A stretch of 32,598 nucleotides of DNA. Origin: Syntrophaceae bacterium (lineage in GTDB: Bacteria > Desulfobacterota > BSN033 > UBA1163). Location: NCBI GenBank assembly GCA_018333715.1, contig JAGXSW010000146.1, positions 1 to 32,598 of the forward strand. Reading direction: 5' to 3'. The notes beneath the pieces were generated by a model. That model searched no databases. It saw only the letters and a list, made by a program, of their open reading frames with translations, and was not told the DNA's origin. The translations under genes were made by a program, and so were the position numbers. How positions within the stretch are numbered: the stretch's first letter is position 1; each line of letters opens with the position of its first letter. Positions 8,916 to 17,892 of this stretch are shown here, piece by piece.

Positions 8916-10190
8916 TTAGAAACGGTAAGCCAGTTGTCCCCCTAAGGAAAAGCCTTTGTAGTTGCGCTCGCTCCGGAAGAATGGAAATTCCGGGAAGAAG
9001 GCCTCCTCGTCATGCATCAAAAAACCTTTGGCAAACAATTCAGCCTCAACATGCTTTCCAAATCTTCTCGTGGCCCCAAAGCCAAGACTATATTTTTCCC
9101 TCCGGCCAACGAAACGGTTGACCGAACTTGAGAAAATGTCCGGATGGGAGGAATAATCATTTTTTTGAATCCACAGCGACTGAAAATGGGTCCTGAGGGT
9201 TGTCTTATCATCCCAAAAATAACGGAGGACAACATCCCCAACCCATTCCTTCCCGTGGCTATTCTCTGGCTCCGTTGAAAGCCTTGAAACAACCCCGATC
9301 GGGAAGACAAATTGATTTTCTGTAAACTTGCTCTTTTCTCTGAAGATTCCTCGAAAGGCAAGGTCAACATCCCATTTTTTCCGGCTATGATGAAGCCCCA
9401 ACCCTAAAGAGTAAAGCTCCCCTTCCTGGTGGCGGATTTTGCTGGTATCTGTTAAAAAAAGGGTAATATCCTTCTGCTTCCATTCGTTTTTCCCATACCA
9501 GGTATAGTTTCCGAAGAGGCGACCCTGCCAGTTGGGTGAAAAATAATAACGGACCTCCGCATTCGAATTAAAGATGTCCCCTGGATCGTAATCCTTTATC
9601 TTTTGAGCAAAAAATGGGGTCTCCTGAGTAAATCCAAAATCATATTTTCCGCGCCAGAGATAACCAGCGTTGACCCCTAAGACCCATTTCCCCAATTCCT
9701 TGGCCAGCGAAAGGGTGGGATTAATATTGAACCCTTCGCCAAAATTATTGATTGAAATAAGATCAGGGTCCATAATAACCGCGAGGTCTTTTGCCTTGAG
9801 ATCGGTTTTGCCTGTAGGAAGGTTGAAGTCAAGGCCAAGGAGAATGTCAACAGGCAGCTTTCCCACGATCTCATATGAAAGATTGAGTTTGGTATCCAGA
9901 AAATGGGTTAAAGATCGCTCCTCTTTATTAGGAAAGAACGTGAAAAAAGTAACTGGTTGAGCAATGCCGTCGAAATGGGTGTAGCCATATGCCGTTAATA
10001 GGCTCAGAGAAATGTCACCGTGTCGGGCTTCCACTTTGATGGGCATATAGAACTGTCTGCCTCGATTGTCTTCCGTATCTTTCCACCAGTCAAAAATAAA
10101 TCCTGTCTGGGCAGTCATATCGAAGGCAGTACCGATCCCAAACCAGACGAGGATTAAGAAAAAGGGTAAAGCATATGCGAATCTTTTCAT
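8916..10190 (-). CDS. Outer-membrane beta-barrel protein
   Basis: Signal peptide MKRFAYALPFFLILVWFGIGTAF; alternating aromatic/polar strands; C-terminal ...GGQLAYRF ending in Phe. ORF extends to 10211 but internal ATG 10190 is the better start. Confidence 0.75.
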   Translation of the reverse strand: MKRFAYALPFFLILVWFGIGTAFDMTAQTGFIFDWWKDTEDNRGRQFYMPIKVEARHGDISLSLLTAYGYTHFDGIAQPVTFFTFFPNKEERSLTHFLDTKLNLSYEIVGKLPVDILLGLDFNLPTGKTDLKAKDLAVIMDPDLISINNFGEGFNINPTLSLAKELGKWVLGVNAGYLWRGKYDFGFTQETPFFAQKIKDYDPGDIFNSNAEVRYYFSPNWQGRLFGNYTWYGKNEWKQKDITLFLTDTSKIRHQEGELYSLGLGLHHSRKKWDVDLAFRGIFREKSKFTENQFVFPIGVVSRLSTEPENSHGKEWVGDVVLRYFWDDKTTLRTHFQSLWIQKNDYSSHPDIFSSSVNRFVGRREKYSLGFGATRRFGKHVEAELFAKGFLMHDEEAFFPEFPFFRSERNYKGFSLGGQLAYRF

Positions 10191-10230
10191 AGGACAGCAT
10201 CCTCTGACCAATTCCTTCTGATTATCACTC

Positions 10231-11136
10231 TTATGGAGTCTCCCTTCCTTGTGAAGACGGTATGTCTTTTGGTGTTCTTACCCTTTTGGTAGCATCTTCC
10301 GGTGACAATTGGTCTGTCAGGGAACCCCGGTCTCTTAACGTACGCAACATGTCGCGGCTTCGCTTCTTTGAGTCAATAAGACCAAGGGCTTGGAGCTCCT
10401 GAAGCGCTCCACGTGCGATGCAAATCTTTGGATCTTCCTTGATCGCTGATTCATAAAATTGAGCGGCCTTTTCATAGTTTCCCCGGTCACTGGCATCAAT
10501 CCCCCGGAAGAGAAGATTGAGAGCCCGGACATTGGTTGAGCAGTATCTCCTTAGCTCCTCTCTCTCCTGAGGGGTGATGTCGATCTTTAAAAAATTGATG
10601 ATTTCGAAAAGGAGCCCCTTCTCAAGACGAAACAGATCTTCCATCTCCCCCATCACCATGGGCTGGCCAATGATTTTTTTCTCTCCCACATCGAGGACGC
10701 TCGATTGAATCTTGATCGATCCCCTTGTGATCTCCCCTCCGATGAGCCATCGGGCGCCCAGGATTCTCCCGACTCGAGGAGCGTTTCCGGCCTCCACCAG
10801 ACCAGAAGTCCCAAACCCCATCTCCTCCACCAGGGCCTGAAGTTTAACTCTCTCCACGACCTGAAGGCCTTTGACATTGAAAAGGTCGGTGATGAGCATC
10901 AGGGCTAAACCTTTCTGAAGAGGATCGAGTTCCGACTTCCCCGTCTTGTTCTCGAAATAGAGCACAGCCACCGTATTTCGTGCCGCTATGGGGCGGAGCG
11001 CCTTCTCTTCCTCCACGGCTTTCTTGGCCCACTGCTTGATATTCTGGGTCACTATCTCGCCAGCCCATAGAGGAGAAATGAGGGGTATCAAAACCAGTAA
11101 AAACATTCCTATAATGTGATACATACTCTTTTTCAT
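10231..11136 (-). CDS. CsgG-like exported protein with TPR-like region
   Basis: Signal peptide; NTVAVLYFENKTGKSELDPLQKGLALMLITDLFNVKGLQVVERVKLQALVEEMGFGTSGLVEAGNAPRVGRILGARWLIGGEI; TPR YEKAAQFYESAIKEDPK. Confidence 0.78.
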   Translation of the reverse strand: MKKSMYHIIGMFLLVLIPLISPLWAGEIVTQNIKQWAKKAVEEEKALRPIAARNTVAVLYFENKTGKSELDPLQKGLALMLITDLFNVKGLQVVERVKLQALVEEMGFGTSGLVEAGNAPRVGRILGARWLIGGEITRGSIKIQSSVLDVGEKKIIGQPMVMGEMEDLFRLEKGLLFEIINFLKIDITPQEREELRRYCSTNVRALNLLFRGIDASDRGNYEKAAQFYESAIKEDPKICIARGALQELQALGLIDSKKRSRDMLRTLRDRGSLTDQLSPEDATKRVRTPKDIPSSQGRETP

Positions 11137-11221
11137 CTTAAAACCCTATTCTGGATTCATAGAATTTATCTAACTCTATATTTATTAAACAAGCATTGTC
11201 AACACTTTTTTTGACTTTTTC

Positions 11222-11250
11222 TTGACAAAAAGAGGTAAACTCTGTAGGCT
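11222..11250 (+). promoter_or_regulatory. Candidate sigma70-type promoter for the HDAC-like gene
   Basis: TTGACA (11222-11227), 17 bp spacer, TAGGCT (11245-11250). Confidence 0.45.
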
Positions 11251-11283
11251 CAATGACACCCCATAAGAGGAAAGGAGTTTTTG

Positions 11284-12339
11284 ATGAACCGGACAGGGAT
11301 TGTGAAAGATGATCGATACCTGGAGCATGTGATGGATGTCGGCCATCCGGAGAGTCCGGAACGATTAAGGGTCATCTATAAGATGCTCGAAGAACCGGAA
11401 ATGAAAAGCTTTCTCGAAGAGGTGAAATCTCGTCCGGCCACCCGGGAGGAGCTGGAAATGGTCCATGCTCCGGCTTACATCGACCAGGTGGCGCAAACCT
11501 CAGGAAAGCCTTACTATCGGCTCGATATGGATACCTCCACCTGTGCTAAATCGTATGACACCGCCCTTCTCGCGGCCGGGGGTCTGTTGGAGTTGATCAG
11601 GGCTGTGATGGAAGGAAGGCTCAATAATGGATTTGCCCTGGTGAGGCCTCCGGGCCACCATGCGGAAAGAGATCGCGCCATGGGATTCTGCCTCTTCAAC
11701 AATGTGGCGATCGGCGCACAATATGCGATCAAGAACTTCTCGCTGGAAAGAATCCTGATTGTCGACTGGGATGTCCATCACGGAAACGGAACTCAGAACT
11801 CATTCTATGAAGACCCGCGGGTCCTCTACTTCTCCACCCATCGTTACGGTTTCTTCTATCCCGGGACAGGGTCGGCCAACGAGTTGGGAAAGGGAAAGGG
11901 GTTGGGCTTTACGGTAAATGTTCCCCTTTCGACCGGAGCGGGCGATGCGGAATATGGAAATATCTTTGAGAAGTTCTTTAAACCCATCGCTCTCGAATAT
12001 CGCCCCCAGCTCGTTCTGATCTCTGCCGGGTTCGATACCCATTACGATGATCCTCTGGGCGGGATGGAAGTCACTGAGAAAGGGTTTGCAAGGATGACTC
12101 AGGTCCTGATGGAGATCGCTGAGGCAACCGCTCAGGGAAAACTGGCCATCACACTGGAGGGGGGCTATGATGTCTCCGGACAGGGGCGGTCAGTAAAAAC
12201 CGTATTAAAGGAGCTTGCCCAGGCCTCCCCCCTCGATAAAAAAGACCTGCTCGAAAAAGAGAACAACGATTATTCCCGAATCGGAGGACTCATCCTTCAA
12301 TTGAAAGAGATTCAAAAGCAATATTGGAAGACCCTTTAA
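11284..12339 (+). CDS. Histone deacetylase family / AcuC-like protein
   Basis: RPPGHHAERDRAMGFCLFNNVAIGA, DWDVHHGNGTQ, STHRYGFFYPGTG, SAGFDTHYDDPLGGM, LEGGYD. Confidence 0.93.
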   Translation: MNRTGIVKDDRYLEHVMDVGHPESPERLRVIYKMLEEPEMKSFLEEVKSRPATREELEMVHAPAYIDQVAQTSGKPYYRLDMDTSTCAKSYDTALLAAGGLLELIRAVMEGRLNNGFALVRPPGHHAERDRAMGFCLFNNVAIGAQYAIKNFSLERILIVDWDVHHGNGTQNSFYEDPRVLYFSTHRYGFFYPGTGSANELGKGKGLGFTVNVPLSTGAGDAEYGNIFEKFFKPIALEYRPQLVLISAGFDTHYDDPLGGMEVTEKGFARMTQVLMEIAEATAQGKLAITLEGGYDVSGQGRSVKTVLKELAQASPLDKKDLLEKENNDYSRIGGLILQLKEIQKQYWKTL

Positions 12340-12375
12340 GAGAGCCTAAAAAAACTACTTTACGCTCTCTCGCTG

Positions 12376-12403
12376 GAGATTTCTGTCCCTTTCCAGAAAT
12401 CTC
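12376..12403. terminator. Inverted repeat between convergent HDAC-like and HU/IHF genes, possible terminator
   Basis: GAGATTTCTG (12376-12385) and CAGAAATCTC (12394-12403), perfect 10-bp arms; no strong T-tract. Confidence 0.4.
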
Positions 12404-12404
12404 T

Positions 12405-12692
12405 TTAAACCTTCCCCGATATATTTACCATCTCCTTCAACTCTTTGCCGACCTTGAAGAAGGGAAGCTTTTTGGGAGGGACTTCGACGATCTCTCCTGT
12501 CTTGGGGTTTCGGCCCTTGTAACCCCCGTAATTGCGCACCATAAAACTGCCGAACCCTCTGATCTCAATCCGTTCCCCTTTCTGCAGGCTCTCCTTCATT
12601 CCATCGAAGAGGGTGTCGACGATCACCTTGGCCACCTTCTGCGTCACATTCGTCTGCTCTGAAACTTTGTTGATGAGTTCGGCTTTGTTCAT
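12405..12692 (-). CDS. HU/IHF family DNA-binding protein
   Basis: MNKAELINKVSEQTNVTQKVAKVIVDTLFDGMKESLQKGERIEIRGFGSFMVRNYGGYKGRNPKTGEIVEVPPKKLPFFKVGKELKEMVN. Internal ATG preferred over ORF start 12734. Confidence 0.95.
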   Translation of the reverse strand: MNKAELINKVSEQTNVTQKVAKVIVDTLFDGMKESLQKGERIEIRGFGSFMVRNYGGYKGRNPKTGEIVEVPPKKLPFFKVGKELKEMVNISGKV

Positions 12693-12767
12693 AGATCTCC
12701 CTCCTTTGGCTAAATGTTGTCGGGTATATTGCACTGATCCAACAAATGAAAATGGAATGAACCTCTT

Positions 12768-14141
12768 TCAATCTGAACTTTTTGAACGGATTCCTTCTAC
12801 CAAGCCACTGAATTTCTTTTCAAATCCCACCCTGTTCTTATTCGTGGACCCTGCCAGAACAATCTCTCCTCCGGCCCTCGCAGGAATTCTTACCCAGACT
12901 CTCTGATGGGAGAAGAAGAAGGAGACAATGAGACCGATGATCATCAGGCTGCATCCAACCCACACGACCCAGACTCCGGGGTCTTTCGTCACCTGAAGGC
13001 CGGTATACTCCTTCGTGCTGATCTCTTCAAAAGTGAGAACAAAATCGTCCCCCCTCTGCTGGTCTAATTTGGGAACGTCTTTCAATAACCATAAGGCCCG
13101 GGGGGGCTGATTGGGCTTGAGAAGGGCAACCTGAACCCCTTCTCCGAAGTTATGGGCCTGAGGAGCATATTTCAGGATTCTAAGGAGAGCTTCGGAATGA
13201 GGGATTGGAATCGTCTCTCCCTCGAGGCCTTTCAACACCGTCTTCTCTTTCTTATTCTTCCATTGAATCCCGAGGGTGACATCCGGGATCGCTCCATAAC
13301 TCGATTGATAAAACGCTAACCCTTTATAGTGGAGAGGATGGTTAACCTCAATCGTCTTTTTTAAAACCTCTTTCCCGTTCTCAAGAATTGTGAGGTCGCT
13401 CGTATACTCCTTCACAAGTTTTTCCGGCCCCTTGAGATCATAAAAGGTGACTCTGAAATCGTCACATCGGATCGCAAAACCGATCGGTTTTGCAACGTCC
13501 TCATCTTTTATTTTCAGGGCGATATGATCCACTGTCTCGCCCTCGAGGATATTGACAAATCCCCTGAAGCCAAAGAGGGAACCCAATATCCCCCCTATGA
13601 GGATGATGAGAATACTTAAATGGGTGATGTAAACTCCCAGCCTGGAGAACCTTCCCTCTTCGGAATAGAGGGTGATGGTTGATTCTCCTTCGAATCGTTG
13701 CGGGTTTTTAAACCTCCTCTTTAAAAGGGATCGAATCTCATCCTCTTTCGTCCCTGCCGGATGGGTGAGGCTGATTCGCTCCACATAGGGAAGGGTCTTG
13801 AGCATGGAGTTTTCTAACTCTTTTGCCCCGGATTCACGGGAGATCTGTCTCCAGGCCCCCGGAAACCGGTGGAGAGAGCAGGCGATCAAATTCACCGCCA
13901 GAAGCATGAGAATGGCGCTGAACCACCAGGAGTGATACATGTCAAAGAGGTTAAAGAAGTCCAGCACATTATAGAGCGCCACGCCATATCGCTGAATATA
14001 TTCCGTGCTTGGCGCATTCTGTTTGATCAGCGTGCCGATAATGGAGACGATGGCGAGTATAATGAGAAGAAAGATGGTAAGTTTTAGCGAGCGGAAAAAA
14101 TCGAAGGCGATATCCAAAATCCCTTTTTCTTGATGGTCCAT
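12768..14141 (-). CDS. resB: ResB-family cytochrome c biogenesis protein
   Basis: DFFRSLKLTIFLLIILAIVSIIGTLI, MYHSWWFSAILMLLAVNLIACSLHRFP, LGVYITHLSILIILIGGILGSLFGFRG, and C-terminal TM WVVWVGCSLMIIGLIVSFFFSHQRVW are ResB-like. Confidence 0.9.
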   Translation of the reverse strand: MDHQEKGILDIAFDFFRSLKLTIFLLIILAIVSIIGTLIKQNAPSTEYIQRYGVALYNVLDFFNLFDMYHSWWFSAILMLLAVNLIACSLHRFPGAWRQISRESGAKELENSMLKTLPYVERISLTHPAGTKEDEIRSLLKRRFKNPQRFEGESTITLYSEEGRFSRLGVYITHLSILIILIGGILGSLFGFRGFVNILEGETVDHIALKIKDEDVAKPIGFAIRCDDFRVTFYDLKGPEKLVKEYTSDLTILENGKEVLKKTIEVNHPLHYKGLAFYQSSYGAIPDVTLGIQWKNKKEKTVLKGLEGETIPIPHSEALLRILKYAPQAHNFGEGVQVALLKPNQPPRALWLLKDVPKLDQQRGDDFVLTFEEISTKEYTGLQVTKDPGVWVVWVGCSLMIIGLIVSFFFSHQRVWVRIPARAGGEIVLAGSTNKNRVGFEKKFSGLVEGIRSKSSD

Positions 14142-14280
14142 TGTGACCTCGGAAGTTCATCTATTTCTTTAAAAACGAATCCATGCGGGCCCGCCCGCCA
14201 AAGACAGGCATTACAGAATGCAGGCAAGTATTTGAAATGTCTAACATATGCGGTTGTTTGCTGTCAAGTAAATTTGCCTT

Positions 14281-14317
14281 AAAAAAAAGGGTAGTTCCCT
14301 GTCGGACCTACCCTTTT
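14281..14317 (-). terminator. Rho-independent terminator for the cytochrome gene
   Basis: Arms AAAAGGGTAG (14285-14294) / CTACCCTTTT (14308-14317), followed on the minus strand by a T-run (As 14281-14288). Confidence 0.7.
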
Positions 14318-14338
14318 AATCCTGTAAAACTTTTCAGC

Positions 14339-14707
14339 CTATTTCTTTGCTTTCACATGGCACTGAGTGCAGCCGGCCGGCCCGGTGGGCTTATTGGCCT
14401 TCTTCAGATCATCATGGCATCCCTTGCAGCTGTTGTGGAAAGCCTCTTTTGTACCGAGAACTTTACCTTCTGTTTTGGCCTTGTGACAGTCTTTGCACAT
14501 CTTGCCCGTGGTCTCACCCTTTTTCCAGGTGTGGTGGCACTTTAAACAGTCGATCTTGTAATTATCAATATGTTTCTTGTGAGTGAAGGTCACCTTTCCG
14601 TAAGGGACCTCGTAGGTGATCACATCTTTTGCAAAAGCGCCGCTGACCATGAGCAGTGAAAGAATAAACCCGGCCAGTACCCCAATGCTGATTAAGCCTT
14701 TCTTCAT
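14339..14707 (-). CDS. Small multihaem c-type cytochrome (cytochrome c3/c7-like)
   Basis: Signal peptide plus four CxxCH motifs: CLKCH, CKDCH, CKGCH, CTQCH. Confidence 0.9.
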   Translation of the reverse strand: MKKGLISIGVLAGFILSLLMVSGAFAKDVITYEVPYGKVTFTHKKHIDNYKIDCLKCHHTWKKGETTGKMCKDCHKAKTEGKVLGTKEAFHNSCKGCHDDLKKANKPTGPAGCTQCHVKAKK

Positions 14708-14748
14708 TCCAGTTTCACCCCCTTTCTTTTCAATTTATTAGACGCCGA

Positions 14749-14776
14749 AAGTCTAACAGATATTCATTTTTTGTCA
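14749..14776 (-). promoter_or_regulatory. Candidate sigma70-type promoter for the cytochrome gene
   Basis: Minus strand TTGACA (14776-14771), 16 bp spacer, TAGACT (14754-14749). Confidence 0.4.
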
Positions 14777-14943
14777 AGAAAAAAATGGGGAAAATGGATA
14801 GTTTGTGAAAATGTTTCTTATCTCTGATACCTTTGAGGTTCAAATAAGCATCATCATAGAAACAAAGAGAAACCCCTTTAAGATGTTTCCTTGATTATTC
14901 ATTTCAGATTTGGTAAGTTAGGTCATCCTTAGCTACCTCTTCC

Positions 14944-14978
14944 CCCTCTCCCCTGCTTACTGTAGGCAGGGGAGAGGG
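14944..14978. repeat. Extragenic palindromic (REP-like) element, copy 1
   Basis: CCCTCTCCCCTGC (14944-14956) / GCAGGGGAGAGGG (14966-14978), perfect 13-bp arms, followed by GGGGGTGAGGG; related to 29456-29527. Confidence 0.75.
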
Positions 14979-15023
14979 CGGGGGTGAGGGATGGGTGATT
15001 TGAAAACATGCGGGTTACTACAT

Positions 15024-15056
15024 AAAGCCTATTCTCAAAAAGAATGGGCTTTTTTG
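15024..15056 (+). terminator. Rho-independent terminator-like hairpin upstream of hsdM
   Basis: AAAGCCTATTCT (15024-15035), loop CAAAA, AGAATGGGCTTT (15041-15052), then TTTTGTTTT. Confidence 0.6.
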
Positions 15057-15146
15057 TTTTGAAATCACAAATTGTGGTTTCAAGTTTAGGGGGAGCGATT
15101 CCTCTTTGTTGGGATAACGCTGGACCGAGAAATGGAGGGGTTTTGA

Positions 15147-16673
15147 GTGACTAAAAGCAAGCGAGATAACGGAGCCAATCTGGGCTTTGAGCAAAAGCTT
15201 TGGCAGGCGGCAGACAAGCTTCGAAGTAACATGGACGCTGCAGAGTACAAGCATGTTGTCCTTGGACTAATATTCCTCAAATACATTTCTGATGCGTTTG
15301 AGGATCACCGCGCCATGATTAATCGGGAGGCATCTGACCCCAAGAGTGAATGGTATGTCAAGGAGCCTCAGGAACGCTACGAGGTTATGGAAGATCGCGA
15401 TGAGTACATGGCAGCAAACATCTTCTGGGTGCCAAAAGAGGCAAGATGGGATTTTCTTAAGAAGAATGCGAAGCAACCGTTAATCGGGAAGGTTGTTGAT
15501 AGCGCCATGGACACCATTGAGAAGGACAATCCCTCGCTTAAAGGCGTGCTGCCTAAAGATTACGCCAGGCCCACTCTTGATAAGGCAAGGCTGGGAGAAT
15601 TGATAGACGTGGTAGGCACGATTGGCCTGGGCGACTCGGAGAACAGGAGCAAGGACATTCTCGGAAGGGTTTATGAGTACTTCCTCGGGCAGTTTGCAGA
15701 TGCCGAAGGCAAGAAAGGCGGCCAATTCTACACGCCAAGGAGCATAGTCAAGCTGCTTGTCGAGATGCTTGAGCCTTACAAAGGCAGGGGGTTTGACCCG
15801 TGCTGCGGTTCTGGCGGGATGTTTGTCCAGAGCGAAAAGTTTGTGCAAGCTCATGGCGGAAAGATAGGCGACATTTCCATTTACGGACAGGAATCGAACC
15901 CCACTACGTGGCGCTTGTGCAAGATGAACCTCGCAATCCGGGGAATAGATGCAGACATCCAATGGGGAGACAGCTTCCATAATGACCAGCACAAGGACTT
16001 AAAGGCAAATTTCATCCTTGCCAATCCGCCTTTTAATGACAGCGACTGGAAAGGAGAGCTTTTAAGGGATGACGCAAGGTGGAAATATGGCACGCCGCCT
16101 GTGGGGAATGCCAACTTTGCCTGGGTGCAGCAATTCATCCACCACCTTGCCCCAAACGGCATCGCAGGGTTTGTCCTGGCTAACGGCTCCATGTCCTCCA
16201 ACACTTCCGGCGAGGGGGAGATAAGGAAAAACATCGTTGAGGCTGACCTTGTTGACTGCATGATAGCCTTGCCGACACAGCTTTTTTACAACACCATGAT
16301 TCCGGCATGCCTCTGGTTTGTCACGAGGGACAAGAAGAACAGCAAATTCAGGGACAGGAGAGGGCAGGTATTATTCATAGATGCCCGCAAGATGGGTGTC
16401 CTGGTTGACCGCAGGCATAGAGAGCTAACGGATGAGGAGATTCAAAAGATAGCTAAGACGTACCATGCATGGCGGGGCGAAGGCGGGAAATACGAGGACG
16501 TTAAAGGTGTCTGCAAATCTGCCAAGCTCGATGAGATTAGAGAACACAGCCATATCCTGACCCCGGGGCGTTATGTTGGCGTTGAGGAAATTGAAGAGGA
16601 TGAAGAAGCTTTTGAAGAAAGAAGAAAGAATCAATATTGGATTGAAGCAGCGATTGCTGTCAGGAGTAAATAA
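15147..16673 (+). CDS. hsdM: Type I restriction-modification DNA methyltransferase subunit M
   Basis: [102 protein letters not shown] start after GGAGGGG. Confidence 0.95.
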   Translation: MTKSKRDNGANLGFEQKLWQAADKLRSNMDAAEYKHVVLGLIFLKYISDAFEDHRAMINREASDPKSEWYVKEPQERYEVMEDRDEYMAANIFWVPKEARWDFLKKNAKQPLIGKVVDSAMDTIEKDNPSLKGVLPKDYARPTLDKARLGELIDVVGTIGLGDSENRSKDILGRVYEYFLGQFADAEGKKGGQFYTPRSIVKLLVEMLEPYKGRGFDPCCGSGGMFVQSEKFVQAHGGKIGDISIYGQESNPTTWRLCKMNLAIRGIDADIQWGDSFHNDQHKDLKANFILANPPFNDSDWKGELLRDDARWKYGTPPVGNANFAWVQQFIHHLAPNGIAGFVLANGSMSSNTSGEGEIRKNIVEADLVDCMIALPTQLFYNTMIPACLWFVTRDKKNSKFRDRRGQVLFIDARKMGVLVDRRHRELTDEEIQKIAKTYHAWRGEGGKYEDVKGVCKSAKLDEIREHSHILTPGRYVGVEEIEEDEEAFEERRKNQYWIEAAIAVRSK

Positions 16674-16675
16674 TA

Positions 16676-17125
16676 ATGGCGGAAATAAACTTAACTCAGG
16701 CAGAAGCAGATTCCCTTATTGCAATGGAAAAAATAAAAATGGATACCCAGATTTGGGATTATCCCGGGCTTGGGGGGCGAATTAGCATACCTTTAGTCTC
16801 TCGAAATAAACGTGAGAACTTTATTCTTGATATTGGTCGTGGGAAAATAGATCTATTAAAAGGAAATTATCAAAACAGAGCTCATCAAGTTGTTGTGCTT
16901 GTTCGTGTTGATTTTGGTGGTCAACCGCATAGAAATCCTGATGAACAAGAAATCTCATCTCCTCATTTGCATGTTTATAGAGAAGGTTATGGGGACAAGT
17001 GGGCAATTTCTGTTCCTCATGATAAATTTCCTGATACAAAAGATTTGTGGCAGCTTTTGGAAGATTTTATGCGCTATTGTAATATTATTGAACCTCCAAA
17101 TATTGAAAAAGGGTTATTCATATGA
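16676..17125 (+). CDS. Uncharacterised 149-aa protein (DUF6978-like)
   Basis: Tight operon position, ATGA overlap with next gene; [53 protein letters not shown]...[15 protein letters not shown]. Family name from memory, not verified. Confidence 0.6.
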   Translation: MAEINLTQAEADSLIAMEKIKMDTQIWDYPGLGGRISIPLVSRNKRENFILDIGRGKIDLLKGNYQNRAHQVVVLVRVDFGGQPHRNPDEQEISSPHLHVYREGYGDKWAISVPHDKFPDTKDLWQLLEDFMRYCNIIEPPNIEKGLFI

Positions 17126-17892
17126 TTAATGAAGTTCAAGATTTACTTGATAAATATCTTCGTTGGCTGAAAGACAAAACGGTTTTACGGCAGATTAAAG
17201 ATTGGGTTGAGATTACCACTCCATACCTTGATCGCCATAATGATTATCTCCAGATATATGTTAAGCGTGACAACAATGGATTTATCTTAACTGATGATGG
17301 CTATACAATTGGCGATTTGCGACAATCTGGTTGTGAATTGGAAAGCAAAAAGCGCAAGGAACTGCTTATGCTTACGCTTAATGGTTTTGGTGTTAAAGTT
17401 GACAATGAAGCGTTGTTAATTCATACATCTGCGGATAATTTTGCTTTGAGGAAACATAATCTTATCCAAGCTATGCTCGCCGTTAATGACCTTTTTTATT
17501 TATCTGTGCCAATGGTTGTGAGTCTTTTTCTTGAAGATGTTACTTCTTGGTTGAACGCAAATGAAGTTCGGTACACTCCTAGGGTTAAATTTACAGGGAA
17601 GTCGGGTTATGATCATATGTTTGATTTTGTTATTCCTGCCTCAAAAAAATACCCGGAGCGTATTTTACAAGCAATTAATCGGCCTAATCGGGATAATGCT
17701 CAAGCATTTGCTTTTTCATGGATTGATACAAAAGAAGTTAGGCCAGCAAACTCTTTGGCATATGCTTTTTTAAATGATTCCGACCATGCTCCAGTTTCAG
17801 TTTCAAATGTTGTTGCCGCATTGAAAAATTATGGCGTTAGACCAGTTTTGTGGACTAAGCGCGAAGAATTAAAAGAGCAATTAGTCGCATAA
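17122..17892 (+). CDS. DUF1828/DUF1829-like protein
   Basis: [47 protein letters not shown]...[46 protein letters not shown]. Family name from memory. Confidence 0.65.
   Translation: MINEVQDLLDKYLRWLKDKTVLRQIKDWVEITTPYLDRHNDYLQIYVKRDNNGFILTDDGYTIGDLRQSGCELESKKRKELLMLTLNGFGVKVDNEALLIHTSADNFALRKHNLIQAMLAVNDLFYLSVPMVVSLFLEDVTSWLNANEVRYTPRVKFTGKSGYDHMFDFVIPASKKYPERILQAINRPNRDNAQAFAFSWIDTKEVRPANSLAYAFLNDSDHAPVSVSNVVAALKNYGVRPVLWTKREELKEQLVA

Noticed and set aside
14944-14978. Hairpin considered as a terminator for an unannotated gene
   Set aside because: No T-tract, and a related element occurs at 29456-29527, so a dispersed repeat fits better.
15480-15992. 170-aa minus-strand ORF within hsdM
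   Set aside because: Opposite strand of a well-supported hsdM; no recognisable domain.
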